The translations under genes and the position numbers were made by a program. A stretch of DNA of 64,000 nucleotides. Source: Callorhinus ursinus. Taxonomy: Eukaryota; Chordata; Mammalia; Carnivora; Otariidae. Positions 22,735-33,439 of the stretch are shown in pieces. Under the pieces are notes generated by a model. The model did not search any database and was not told the origin of the DNA. It saw only the letters and a list, made by a program, of their open reading frames with translations. Location: NCBI RefSeq assembly GCF_003265705.1, contig NW_020312787.1, positions 9,564,311 to 9,628,310 of the forward strand, written 5' to 3'. How positions within the stretch are numbered: position 1 is the stretch's first letter; each line of letters begins with the position of its first letter.

Positions 22735-23070
22735 CATTTATCGAACAAATATTTACTGAAAATCTATTATGTTGAGTTTGTGTATGTGTGGCATAGAGGA
22801 ATGAAACAGAGTTCCCGTCTTTAAGGTACTTTATATGTATTATAAAGGAGAATGTGGTGGACACCTTAATGGTGTTATAAACAGGCATACTATGGGAGTT
22901 GAAAGAATGGGAAGATTTACATTTGGTGAAACCGGGGGAAAGTTTCTTTGAAGCAGGTGGTGACATTTGATCTTGGTGTCACAGCTGGGTAAAATTTTGA
23001 AGTCATGAGAGAGCTAACATTTGAGGGAGACTACATTCCAGGCACACATGAAAGGTCACTGAGTCATCAT
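22735..23070 (-). mobile_element. L2 fragment
   Basis: Antisense L2: 'TCATTTATCGAACAAATATTTACTGAAAATCTATTATG', 'GGAATGAAACAGAGTTCCCGTC', 'GAAGCAGGTGGTGACATTTGATCTTGG' and 'GAGGGAGACTACATTCCAGGCACA' occur in the right order. Confidence 0.75.
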
Positions 23071-23228
23071 TTATGATGATTGTGTATTTTACTGTGATCA
23101 GTGTTTTGTTTTTTTAGATATACAGAGGTAAGATTCAGATTTGTTTTAAATTAAGCAAATGAAAAGTTGCCAATTATTGATTGTTTATGGTGTGCCAGAG
23201 GCTTTACAATTGCATCTTTTTTTTACTT

Positions 23229-23418
23229 TTTTATTTTTTAAAAAGATGTATTTATTTATTTGTTTGAGAAAGACAGAGAGAGCAGGGGGAGGAGCAGAGA
23301 GAGAGGGACAAGTAGACTCCATGCTGAGTGTGGAGCCCAACACGGGGCTTGATCTCACGACCCTGAGATCATGACCTGAGCAGAAACCAAGAGTCCAACA
23401 CTTAACCAACTGGGACAT
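23229..23418 (-). mobile_element. older carnivore SINE, adjoining a short SINE
   Basis: Diverged reverse copy ('GGGGCTTGATCTCACGACCCTGAGATCATGACCTGAGC...', head 'AACCAACTGGGACATC'). CATCTTTTT-like strings on both sides hint at insertion into the tail of the adjacent short SINE. Confidence 0.85.
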
Positions 23419-23535
23419 CTTTTTCTTTTAAAGATTTTTTTTTAAATTAATCTCTATACCCAACATGGGGCTCGAACTCACAACCTCAAGATCAAGAGTC
23501 ATACGCTCCCCCAACTGAGCCAGTCAGACACCCCA
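23419..23535 (-). mobile_element. short tRNA-Lys-like carnivore SINE
   Basis: A tail AAAGATTTTTTTTTAAATTAATCTC, then 'GGGGCTCGAACTCACAACCTCAAGATCAAGAGTC' and head 'CTGAGCCAGTCAGACACCCC'. The reverse complement keeps a tRNA-like A-box region (TGGCTCAGTTGG) and B-box (GAGTTCGAGCC), and lacks the CT-rich body of the longer SINEs. Confidence 0.88.
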
Positions 23536-23940
23536 TATAATCACACCTTCTTTATGCATTCACCACCAATGGGCCTTAGGTTGTTTCCATATCTTGGCTA
23601 TTGTAAGTAACACTGCAGTGAACATGGGGATGCAGATATATTTTCAAGCTAGTGTTTTGTTTTCTTCAAATAAATACCCAGAAGTGAAATGACTAGATCA
23701 TATGGTAGTTGTATTTTTAATTTTTTGAGGAGTTTCCATACTGTTTTCCATACTGGTTGCACCAGTTTACATTCCCAACAGTGCACCAGGGCTCCCTTTT
23801 CTCCACATCCTCGTCAACATTTATTTCTTGTCTTTTTGATAATAGCTGTTTTAACAAGGGTGAGGTGGTTTCTGTGGTTTTGATTTGCATTTCCCTGATG
23901 ACTAGTAATGTAACTGTATTCTTCTTAGTTGACTTTTAGA
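23536..23940 (-). mobile_element. L1M 3' region, reverse orientation
   Basis: 'TTAGGTTGTTTCCATATCTTGGCTATTGTAAGTAACACTGCAGTGAACATGG', 'TACCCAGAAGTGAAATGACTAGATCATATGG', 'GCACCAGTTTACATTCCCAACAGTGCACCAGGG' and 'TTTGATTTGCATTTCCCTGATGACTAG' are consecutive antisense L1 landmarks, similar to the copy at 10082-11040. Confidence 0.88.
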
Positions 23941-23994
23941 TTGTTTGTAATTTTGTGCTACTGCAAGTAATTCTGGTATTGATAATTTCTTATA

Positions 23995-24190
23995 GGGTGC
24001 CTGGTGGCTCAGTCAGTTAAGCATCCAACTCTTAATTTTGGCTCAGGTCATGATCTCAGGGTTGTGGGATCAAGGCCCGCATGGTACTCCATGCTCAGTG
24101 CGGAGTCTGCTCTTCCCCCTCCGTCTGCTCCTCCCCCTGCTCATGCTCTCTCTCAAATAAATAAATAAATGCAATCCTTTTAAAAAAAAG
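23995..24190 (+). mobile_element. carnivore SINE, diverged
   Basis: Head 'GGGTGCCTGGTGGCTCAG', 'GGTCATGATCTCAGGG', CT body, tail AAATAAATAAATAAATGC. No clear target-site duplication is seen, in keeping with greater age. Confidence 0.9.
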
Positions 24191-24840
24191 AAACCTTTTA
24201 TATACATCGTGTTACATGTGTGCAAGCATAACTGTAGACTATACTACCAGACATGAAATTTGCCACGGCCTAGAGTATATATATTTGTGATGTTGGTAGT
24301 TTTTGCTAAATCCTCCTGTCTAGAAAGAGTGCCCCAATTTATATTTATACCAGAAATGTTGTAAGACTGCCTGTTTCTTCACATCCTTGTCAAGAGTGTA
24401 TTAACCAAGTTTTTAATTTTTGCCAATCTGAGAGGTGACAATGATATCTCAATGCAGGTTTAATTTTCATTGCTTTAAGCTTGAATGAAGTTGAGCTTCT
24501 TTTTTTTTTTTTAAGATTTTATTTATTTATTTGAGAGAGACACAGCAAGAGAGGGAACACAAGTGGGAGTGGGAGAGGGAGAAGCAGGTTCCCGCTGAGC
24601 AGGGAGCCCGATGCGGGGCTTGATCCCAGGACCCTGGGATCATGACCTTAGCCAAAGGCAGACGCCTAACGACTGAGCCACCCAGGTGCCCCAAAGTTGA
24701 GCTTCTTTACACGTGTTTAACCATTTTTTAAAAATGTGTAGATTGTCTGATCACATTCTTTGCCATACTCAGCTGCCAATTTTTTTCTTATTGATTTCTA
24801 GGAATTCTTTATTTAGTATAAAAAATCTCATATGAAGTTA
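24191..24840 (-). mobile_element. old L1 fragment, reverse orientation, split by a SINE
   Basis: 'CTTCACATCCTTGTCAAGAGTGT', 'TGCCAATCTGAGAGGTGACAATGATATCTCAATGCAGGTTTAATTTTCATTGC' and, beyond the SINE, 'TTCTTATTGATTTCTAGGAATTCTTTATTTAGTAT' follow antisense L1 order. More diverged than the L1 at 23536-23940. Confidence 0.7.
24503..24693 (-). mobile_element. carnivore SINE inside L1
   Basis: Reverse full copy, head 'GAGCCACCCAGGTGCCCC'. Perfect 15-bp duplication AAGTTGAGCTTCTTT at 24488-24502 and 24694-24708. Confidence 0.96.
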
Positions 24841-25882
24841 CAGATGCTTACTTCCATTTGACATCAATGATTTTTATATTGAATAATTAAACATAAAATT
24901 TTATTAGCATGATGAGTTAACGTTTTGGAAAAGATTGCTTAACATAATTTATCACACACTATTTACTTTCTCATATTAAGAAACAAATAATTGCAGCACT
25001 TACAAAAATAATCACACCTGCGAGAGAACTCTAACACCCTATTTAGCATTACTCTATTTGCTTTGCCTGTTCAGAGTACCAGCTACTTGTGCTGGGGGTA
25101 GAGGTAGCTTTGTCACTTATTTGGCAAATGTTCTGGAACAAATAAATGACAGAACTAGGAAAGTCCAACTTTCTAAGCCTGCTCTTTATAACCGGCTTAG
25201 TTTCAAATTGACAAGAAACATGAGAAGGTTATGTTCTGGGCTTGGCATAGTACCTAGCATTTAGGGGAAGGAAAACTATTTATTTATTGTGTTTAAAACT
25301 CCACACTGTAGTTACTAGAATAGGAAGGATTTCCATTCTTGGCTGGTATTCATAGGGCTCAGCTAAAACCATGGGGGCTGGTAGAAGTTTCCCTGCCTGG
25401 CTTATCTTTATGTATTACTTTGGACTGTATGAAATTGTCGTTTTTATAGGTGAAAAACAGTTGACTATCAACAACTCATGTGGTTCAATCTATATCTGAA
25501 AGCTTGCTGCAGTTAGAGAGGATTCAGCTCCCCCAGCAAAAGCTTAAAGCTTTCCACACTCTGGGCAGACTGGAGTTCTAGGGTATTTTATAGCGCTCCT
25601 GCTGGAAGCGAGGACTGCAGTATTCAGCAGTGACCACAAGAGGGGGCATTTCTCTTGGAAATGTGAAGATTCTGACTGGTTTTCAGAGTAAGTCAGGGTA
25701 GAGGCAGGCTGGGGTGTGCCCGCAGGGCAGCAATCAACATTGTATGTGAGCAATAAACACAGTATGTGAGGAGGGGGGCGGTGATTGCACTTTAGGTCAT
25801 TGTCTAGCTTAGAGGAGACCCTAGCAGTTTTCTCTCTGGCAACCTGGCGTTAGTAATGTTGAGAACAGGCAAGCCAGAATGA

Positions 25883-25894
25883 GGGGGGGGGGGG
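25883..25894 (+). repeat. G12 homopolymer
   Basis: Twelve consecutive G residues, a likely site of length variation or sequencing error. Confidence 0.9.
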
Positions 25895-26347
25895 CACAGC
25901 AAGAGCGGGTCCCTCTTTGGTGGCCCAATTGCTGATCTGATAGCCAGAATCAAAACATCAAAAATGGCCAGCAGAAAGGGCTGAAGGTCTATCTTTCACA
26001 CAATAGAAAACATCCGCCGCTGGGAAAAAGCTCAGGATGTCATATGAGATGTCCTGCATTTGCCTGTTGCATGGCACATTCCTGTCGGAACTTCTCCGTG
26101 CCTGGCGAAAAATGCAGTACCTACTGGCAGTGGGTTCCTTTGCATAAATGTTACAGAGGCCCGAACATTAGGCCTGTGATGCAAACATTTTCTTTTGTAT
26201 TTGCTCAGCTGTTAGTCTCTTTAACTCAAAGACTGATTAGCAGGAGGCTTGTCCTTCACTCGTCTCAGGAAGTTTGCTCTAAATGAGAGACACTGTGCTT
26301 GCTGCTTAGTTCCTTCTGCGAAGCCACACGGCACATGGGTGCAGAAC

Positions 26348-26365
26348 GGGGGGCGGGGGGCGGGG
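26348..26365 (+). other. potential G-quadruplex motif
   Basis: G6-C-G6-C-G4. Splitting a six-G run gives four G3 tracts with very short loops. Confidence 0.6.
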
Positions 26366-26633
26366 TGTCCTTCCTTCCAGGGCTGGCTTCTATAATCAAA
26401 TTTCCAAGGATGGAGGAAACACGGCAATAGCCAAACCCCCTCCATGAGAACATGAAGTGAGCCTGAAGAAGTTGCTCAACTAGAGGCGTTCTTATTAGAA
26501 AACTAAGAAACGGGAAAAAGAGAGCAAATCTGTACGAGAAATTAGGCATATTCTTCTGACACCCAGACGGACGGCAGTGCTGGCCAGCCTTCACTGCCTA
26601 GCGTCTGAGATCAATTAGAATTCAGGGTTCTTG

Positions 26634-26826
26634 GGGCGCCTGGGTGGCTTAGTTGGTTAAGCGTCTGCCTTCAGCTCAGGTCATGATCTCAGGGTCCTGG
26701 GATGGAGCCCCACATCGGGCTCCCTGCTCCGCGGGGAAGCCTGCCTCTCCCTCTGCCTGTCCCCCTGCTTGTGCTCATGCTCTCTCTCTCTCTCTGACAA
26801 ATTAATAAATAAAATCTTAAAAAAAA
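26634..26826 (+). mobile_element. carnivore SINE, full length
   Basis: Head 'GGGCGCCTGGGTGGCTTAG', complete body and tail. Perfect 18-bp duplication TAGAATTCAGGGTTCTTG at 26616-26633 and 26827-26844. It is the only transposon recognised in the surrounding 3.8 kb and looks young. Confidence 0.97.
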
Positions 26827-26844
26827 TAGAATTCAGGGTTCTTG

Positions 26845-28639
26845 CCTTCAGCTAAGGAACCGGTGTAATTTGATAGGGAGATAATAAACAGGAAATGATT
26901 CCTTTCTGTGCTTCCCTCTCCCCAGATCTGCACAAATATCCACACTGACTCCGGTGCTTTTCTTTGGTGGTTGGTGGGGATTCTCATTCCTCCAGCTCAA
27001 AAATAAGCCATTGTGCTTTTCATTTGTTATTCTGAGAAAGAAACATGGTTGTTATATTTAAAAATGTGTGCTTCTGCTTGTGATTGTGGATAGGCATGAA
27101 AATGGCTGTTTGATCGTTGCAGCAAGTGCAAGCTGCCCCAGCTCCTGCTAAAAGGAAGCAATTTACCAGTAATGCTGGTGCCAGATTAAGATTCTCAGTG
27201 CGTCGCAAGTGAATTACCATGTCTATAATTTTCAAGAAGAAAAGAAAACAGGAAAAAAAAATACCCGACACAAAGCCAAGAAATGTAAGAACTGGGATAT
27301 TGGGCCAAGCTTTGGTAAAAGGCACATAATTCACTTCAGAGATAATGGCTGGCTCGATTGCCCTGTCTCATTTCTAAAACAAAAAAGGCTTTGCAGGTAA
27401 GCTTGTGCACAAGGAATTGGTGATTGCCCCTGGGGCTGTTTTGAGTTCTTAAAGCCCAGAGGTGAGTCATATTCAGAGAGCGGGTCTTGCATATTTGTGT
27501 GTGTGTTCTGCAAAACCGTCTGTGGAGGGAAATGTAATGTATTGATTTGGCATAATAAAAGCTCTAGAAATGTTTTGTAAAATAATGAATTAAAAGGAAC
27601 AGTTCTTAGGGAATTCTACTGCAGATAGCGTATGAAGTACATCACTGATAGCACGCACAATGAATAGGGATTGAGATGTAGATGAAAGGAGATGGGCTCT
27701 GTTGGGGAAAAGTGGGTGGAAAGCAGCTGGTGTGTTCTTCTGGCTCAGAGCCCTTGAAATATGAGCCATCGCCCCCTTTCACCACAAGCCCCACTTTAAT
27801 TCCTAGAGCAAAGCAGGAGATGGAGGTGGGGGGGGGGGAAGGATAAGGTTTGGAAGAAGTGGAAAGGAGAGATTAGTAGGGCACAGAGGTGGTGGGGAGA
27901 CAAAGACCCCCTCGGAATGGTCCAGAGGCTTCGATTTTAATCCTGCTTTTGGAGGTCACTCTGACCACATCGGTTCACGGTGCTGTTCTATTAGCAAAGG
28001 GGAAGAACCAGTGCTTCAGTGATAAAGGCCCACCTGGGGCCAGAGTGCCTGCGAGGTAGAGCACAGGTGGTTCGCATCAACAGGTGCTTTCGGTTATTGT
28101 GACGCAGCCCTCACCTGCAGTCCGCGCCGTTGAGACCCGCCGCCCACGAGCATTCAGAGGGAAAGAGAACATCTGGGCTGCTATTTGTTTTTCTTATCTT
28201 GCTCTTACATTTCAAAGTGACCTTTTGTTCCAGTTCCCTTGAAATGGAAACAAATTTGAGTTCAGGGCATTTCTCTGTAGTCACTTGTATTTCACAGGAA
28301 TGTGGGCTTTCTAACAAGGAACTCAAGAGTTTCAGAAATTCTAGACCTTCTTGATGAGGCTAAGCCATCTGTGACATGATACGCATTTTCCAAGAGGCCT
28401 GGGAGAAAAGGCGAGGTGGGGGTGTTTTTCCAGATCATATAACCACATTGTTGGATCACCCTAAAACTCAAAATCTCATTAAGTTTCTAGATGGGAGGTG
28501 GGGAGTGGGAGGCAGAAGTGTTTCGCATCTTGTTTGTGTATTTTGTGGGGGAGGTGATGATTCCCTTGGATGCTTATGAAGAATACAGAGGAGCTGGATA
28601 GAAACGGCATATAGGCCCTAAATGATTTTAAATGCATCA
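26845..28639. other. repeat-poor unique sequence
   Basis: About 1.8 kb with no recognised repeat except a G11 run at 27828-27838. Composition is mixed and not repeat-like. It is a candidate for conserved non-coding DNA. No exon with a supported frame is visible. Confidence 0.45.
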
Positions 28640-28853
28640 AAATTTTTTTTTAATTTTTATTTTTAAAGATTTTATTTATTTGACAGAGAGGGACAGCGAG
28701 AGAGGGAACACAAGCAGGGGGAGTGGAGAGGGAGAAGCAGGCTTCCCGCTGAGCAGGGAGCCCGATGCGATGGATGCAGGGCTCGATCCCAGGGCCCTGG
28801 GACCATGACCTGCTGAAGGCAGACGCTTAACGGCTGAGCCACCCAGGTGCCCC
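28640..28853 (-). mobile_element. carnivore SINE with an internal small duplication
   Basis: Reverse copy with a long T-rich tail and head 'GAGCCACCCAGGTGCCCC'. Near 28762-28785 it reads 'GATGCGATGGATGCAGGGCTCG' where neighbours read 'GATGCGGGGCTCG', so about nine bases are duplicated. Only a weak GCAT duplication flanks it. Confidence 0.92.
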
Positions 28854-30326
28854 GCATTTTTTTTTTAAATCTCTAAGTGAATTCCAAGGCCTAAACGTGA
28901 GTGAAGTTTTACAATAGAGTTATCCTTAATGGAACTCTGATAAACACTAGACTTCATCCTCGAGGGTCAAGCCAATGGACTTCCCCCCAACGGATCTGCG
29001 CCCCAGGGCCAGATCCTAAAATGAGGACATGCCGTGGTGTTATTGCATCCTGGGCACACACATGTGTTGACGGCTGCAGTAGAGAGGCCTCTCATATACT
29101 CAAGAGGGCCCTACTTTCTGTATCTTTTCCAAACATTCTCCATATTTATCCTGCCAATTGCTTTGCTTCAATAGCCAGTTTTTTAGAGTCCTTCCTTCCA
29201 CCATTTTTTTTTTCCTAAAGACTTTGCTATTCCAGCCTGATGTTAAGTTCCTCCGCCAGGAAGAGGCAAGACTGTGGAAAATGTGATTACTCATAAAGTT
29301 TCTAAGGATGGTAAGAGTCTATTTCCATGAAGATACAGTTCTTCTTTGGAAGCTTTAGTAAGACTAGATTGTTCTCCCTACCAAGGGGAACCGGAGACTC
29401 GTGGGAGCATGAAGATGTTTTCCAATGTCATAGGGACTAGACCTTGAATACAAAGACTCTAGAACCTCTAGAGAGTTCCAGGAGGAATCTGAGCTAATGA
29501 AGCTTCTAGGTCACTTTCTCCAACAAAACCTTGAACACGGAATAGGGCTGTGTCTGCCTGGAGCTCTCCATACCTGATGGCCAGCAGCTAAGTTCTAGTC
29601 TCTGTCCGCTCTGCAGTCAGGCCACTTTAATCCATGTTCTGCTTGGCCTGACTAACTCTAGGGCAACTGCTTGTCCCAAACTGTGTCGCACTTTTTCTGA
29701 CCTATGCTAACCCCCTGTGCCACTCATAGCCAGCCTTGGTTACTGTCCAACTCCATTGCCTACCTCAGGCAAGGCTAGCAGTTTGCTTCCCTAAAACATA
29801 TTTCTATTTCTTTTGCTATAGTACAAATGCACATTGTTCAATGTTAGGAAGGATAATACTTGAAAATAGAAACCTAAAATCTGATGGACTAGATGGGAGC
29901 AATAAGCTTACCCAACTAGTTGAGAATTCAAGGCACACACCAGTCACCTGATGCTGGAGGCTGGGATGGCAGATGGAGTCCGTATGGGTCACAGTTTAAT
30001 GTTGACACTGGTCGGAGAGAGCAAGGGTCCTAACAGTCTCAGGAGGAATTGCTAGGAGTTAGGGCTTTATCTGGAGCCTGCAGTACCATCTGTCCTATCT
30101 TCCTGCCCTCCCCCACCTCATCCCTGGTCTTCTCTGACCGATCCTGAAGGCCTAATAGAGTCACCAGGACAAGTGTATTTCCCTGGGAGAAGGAATCCCC
30201 TAGAGCCAACATATCTTGGTTTCTGTATCTAAGTAGGGGTCAAGTCAGCTCTTAGCTGTGTTGAACTCGTGTGGAGTCGGATGCCTCTCAGGAGAATGCA
30301 CACCCTGACCCCTTCCTGAATGAGCA
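28854..30326. other. unassigned unique sequence
   Basis: No repeat family or gene recognised. Confidence 0.4.
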
Positions 30327-30545
30327 GTGAGCGCTTATTAAACCCTGACTAGGATCCTGGCATTCCTATGTATTTTAGATAGGCTGCCTCAATATCTTCA
30401 ATTCTACAGCATTCCACAAGTACATTTTATCGTCACCATTTTACTGCTAAGGAAATGGAAGCTCCATGAGGTAGAATGACACACCCAAGATCACATAGGC
30501 AAGAAGAAGTAGAGCTTGGTCTGAACCCATGTCTATTGGCTTCCC
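30327..30545 (-). mobile_element. MIR
   Basis: 'CACCATTTTACTGCTAAGGAAATGGAAGCTCCATGAGGTAGAATGACACACCCAAGATCACATAGGCAAGAAG' and 'TCTGAACCCATGTCTATTGGC' are antisense MIR core landmarks, preceded by 'GAGCGCTTATTAAACCC'. Confidence 0.8.
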
Positions 30546-30904
30546 CAAAACTGGTAACCTCTTTATATAACAGGAAAAGAAATGCCTGCAATAGGATCTT
30601 CATCAGGTAGGATCATTTACACCAAAAAGCGTTGCTTTCTTTTTTTTTTCACGTACACATATATTAAACACAGAATTTTCCTAAATAGTGATATCTATTG
30701 GTAAATTTCCAGCATTTCCCTGTGAAAAGATCGAGGTATGCCACTCTACAGGAAAGTGCCCTATTGTATGAAGTCAGCGGCTATAGCTGACAACTTTTAT
30801 GTCTGTTTTCTTAGCGATGCTGAAGAATATTTTTTCTTCACCTAATTATTTCCTGTCCTTTTATTTGAATTGCTTCATTCTTCATTTCCTCACACTACCC
30901 TTTT
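30546..30904. other. unassigned sequence
   Basis: No feature recognised. A T10 run lies near 30640. Confidence 0.4.
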
Positions 30905-31255
30905 AAAACAATTTAAAAAAATTTTTTTAGGCAAAAAAACCAAGAGAATTTATTGCCAGAGGACCTACTTCACAAAAAAGTTTCCTCAGGTCCATGGAAT
31001 ATTATATAGGCTAAGACCTCAGACTGCCACAAAGAAATGGGGAATGTTAAAAAAATAGAACAAATACAAGAAAATATAATCTTTTTTAAAAAATTTACTT
31101 TTTAAGTAATCTCTCCACCCATCATGGGGCTTGAACTCACAACCCTGAGATCCAGAGTTGCGTGTTCTACCGACTGAGCCAGCCAGGATAATATAATCCT
31201 TGAAAAAACTACCTGCTCTAAAAATTCTTTTTAAAGCCATAATAGTAACAGTGTG
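30905..31255 (+). mobile_element. L1 fragment split by a short SINE
   Basis: 'CCAAGAGAATTTATTGCCAGAGGACCTACTTCACAAAAAAG' resembles the L1 segment 'aatttattgccaacagacctactttacaagaaatg' and is followed by the usual A-rich run. The piece after the SINE (31199-31255) continues it. Small and diverged. Confidence 0.5.
31083..31189 (-). mobile_element. short tRNA-Lys-like SINE
   Basis: Tail plus 'TTTTAAGTAATCTCTCCACCC', then 'GGGGCTTGAACTCACAACCCTGAGATCCAGAGTTG' and 'CTACCGACTGAGCCAGCCAGG'. An AATATAATC duplication lies at 31073-31081 and 31190-31198. Same short family as 23419-23535. Confidence 0.88.
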
Positions 31256-32119
31256 TTCTCTCACACTATCATCTTAATTAAGCTTTTCAAATGTGATAAT
31301 ACCTTTTCATGAGTTCTCAGGAATACACTGTTTTCACCACTATGCTGTTTTGTTCTAGAAACAGATAACACAACAAATTTTGGATTCAAGAAGAGACTTT
31401 GAAATACTGAAAAGTGGAAACAACAACTCCAAACTGACACCCCCACAAACCCCTCCCTTTCCACTCCACAGCAGTCCTTTCTGATGGTGGGCCTTGCTGG
31501 CAGGAGCTGGTGCTGCCCGCGCCCCTCCCCATCTACCGTCTACCATGGACCCTAATTACATTAAGCCCATTAATGATCCATTTGTTTCTTTTCCTCCTGC
31601 TTCCACAAAAGGAAATGCATTAGTCATTGATAACCTTTCTCCTCCTTTTGTGTTTTATCAATCGTGTAGACCGAGTTTCGTGTTGTCGCCCAGACTGTGA
31701 TAGTGGCTCTTTTGGTGGCTCAGATGTGAAATTACTCCATTGTCACCAGATATTAACAGGGCTCAAGACTACATTGGGTAGAAGCTCTTGGTTTCTCTCA
31801 GAACTCTAGCTGTCATTCTTAATGGCTCTCAACTGACCCACTTAGGCAGAAAGCTGGTGAACCTCTGTTCCGTTCGCTTGGAGATATGCCACTTGCCTGT
31901 CGTTTATCTAACAAATACCCTACCAGATACTACAACCTCCTTCGAAATTACAAGGGCTGTGAGCACATCCTTTCTGCATACTATCTTTGATTATCAGCAC
32001 CAACAAAATAAAGTTGAATCTTAGGAGCTACAACTGTTACCTTTAATTGGCTGGGCTGATTCTACAGTATTTCAGGAGCAGGGTCCTTGGGGGATAGAAC
32101 TCAGCATCTTTTTTTGTGC
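31256..32119. other. unassigned unique sequence
   Basis: No feature recognised. The small open frames in 31261-32024 overlap on both strands and have no motif support. Confidence 0.4.
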
Positions 32120-32312
32120 CAGTGAAACCCTGTTTAAAATGGTTTCCTAGGTGCTCTGCAGAGCCATATGTGGCTTTTTGCATTTAAATGAGCACAAATT
32201 TAAAGCCATAGTTCCAGTGCTCAATAGCTAAATGCGGCTCCTGATTGCTGTGTTGGACAGCACGGTGGACATTTCCATCACCTCGGAAAGTTCTAGGAGC
32301 TAGCACTGGTTT
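32120..32312 (+). mobile_element. hAT-Charlie-type DNA transposon relic
   Basis: 'GAGCCATATGTGGC', 'GTGCTCAATAGCTAAATGCGGCTC', 'GTTGGACAGCACGGTGGACATTTCCATCACC' and 'GGAAAGTTCTAGGAGC' recall MER58-like elements ('ttggacagcacagatatagaacatttccatc'). Confidence 0.6.
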
Positions 32313-32314
32313 AG

Positions 32315-32582
32315 TAATAATAAGAGCTGACGTTTCTGAGTCCGTGTTATGTGCCAGGCACCGTTCTCAGCACTTTACAGGTATTCATTCTTTTACTCCT
32401 CACCACAAACCTGTGAGTTAGGTACCGTTATTTGTCCCATTTATAGAGGAGCAAGCCTAGGCATAGAGAGATTATTTATATCATAAAACCACTTGCATCA
32501 CACTGCTGATATGAGGAATCGGCAAGGCACACAGGCAGTCTAGCTCCAGAACATAAGCCCTGCACCTTCACTCTGAATCGCT
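32315..32582 (-). mobile_element. MIR, nearly full length
   Basis: Antisense MIR in clear order: 'AGAGCTGACGTTTCTGAGTCCGTGTTATGTGCCAGGCACCGTTCTCAGCACTTTACAGG', 'CTCCTCACCACAAACCTGTGAGTTAGGTACCGTTATTTGTCCC', 'GGCATAGAGAGATTATTTA', 'GGCAGTCTAGCTCCAGAAC'. Confidence 0.88.
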
Positions 32583-33214
32583 TCTCACACGAGATGCATT
32601 GGGAAGAGACAGCCCCAGATCATCCTCGATGTGAATAAGTGTTTTTATTTAAAAAGAACGAAAGACTATTAATCTCATAATCATCGCTCCTCTGTCCTTC
32701 CTGGTCCCACCCTGCTCTTGGCAGGTGGTTGACCTTGATTGCCCAGAAAGGGACGAGGCGGAACACCGGGCCCCCTCAGTCTCTTTCCTTACTGCCTTCC
32801 TTGGGTCCATTTCTTCATCAGTTTCTGTCTCCTTCCTTTTGTCTCCTGGAAAAAGCAAATCCCATTACTGGCGTGCTCGCTCTCATCCCTTCCTGCCTTA
32901 TGCAGAACCAAGCTGTCCTTATTTACCTTCTCTCTTTCTCATCAACTTCTGTTTTTCCCTCCTATAAGATTCTTTGTCTTTGAAGAAAACATATGCAGTC
33001 CTTCTCTCCCCTGCTCTTTATTAAATATGCCAATCTAACACTTTGTCCTGTAAGATTCAAGGGTAGCACCTGCCCTGCGCCCTTGGCACCATCACCTGTC
33101 CTTGCCCTAGGCCAGCCCAATGTCCCTCGTGGGTGTCCCCACTGCCTTCTGCCTACATTAATTGCAGTCCTTACCACACCATGTTGAGCAACGCATTTAA
33201 ATTTTTATTTTACC
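32583..33214. other. unassigned pyrimidine-rich sequence
   Basis: Pyrimidine-rich plus strand, perhaps upstream debris of the L2 that follows. Overlapping open frames in all three forward frames (32725-33187) indicate composition bias, not coding. Confidence 0.4.
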
Positions 33215-33325
33215 CAGTTGTTTACTGTTTGAGAGTAAGGATCACGTTCTAATAGCTCTAGAGCTCACTGACCAGCACAATGGCACAATGTAGGCACCAG
33301 ATAAACATTGATTGGAATATAAGGA
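33215..33325 (+). mobile_element. L2 3' end fragment
   Basis: 'GTTTGAGAGTAAGGATCACGTTC...CACTGACCAGCACAATGGCACAATGTAGGCACCAGATAAACATTGATTGGAAT' follows the L2 3' terminus (gcagggac...agcacagtgcctggcacatagtaggc...aataaat). It is followed by an A tract at 33337. Confidence 0.65.
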
Positions 33326-33439
33326 TTTATTCTAAAAAGAAAAAAAAAAAAACCCAAACATCTAAACATGTCAACTTTCTTTTGACTTTATTTTTTCCTC
33401 TGATATTGGCTTCTGGTATTTGATCTTTAAACTTCTTGA

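Larger units (their letters stand above)
24841..26615. other. repeat-poor unique sequence
   Basis: About 1.8 kb without recognised transposons. It includes a G12 run at 25883-25894 and the G-rich motif at 26348-26365. No exon can be supported. Overlapping open frames on the minus strand at 26221-26594 read through the G-rich tract and look spurious. Confidence 0.45.

Noticed and set aside
31083..31189. Possible tRNA-Lys gene
   Set aside because: The tRNA-like body is attached to an A-rich retroposon tail with flanking duplications. It is a SINE, and the cloverleaf is disrupted.
32725..33038. Overlapping 80-99 codon frames in all forward frames
   Set aside because: Pyrimidine-rich composition leaves few stop codons in every frame, which points to bias and not coding.
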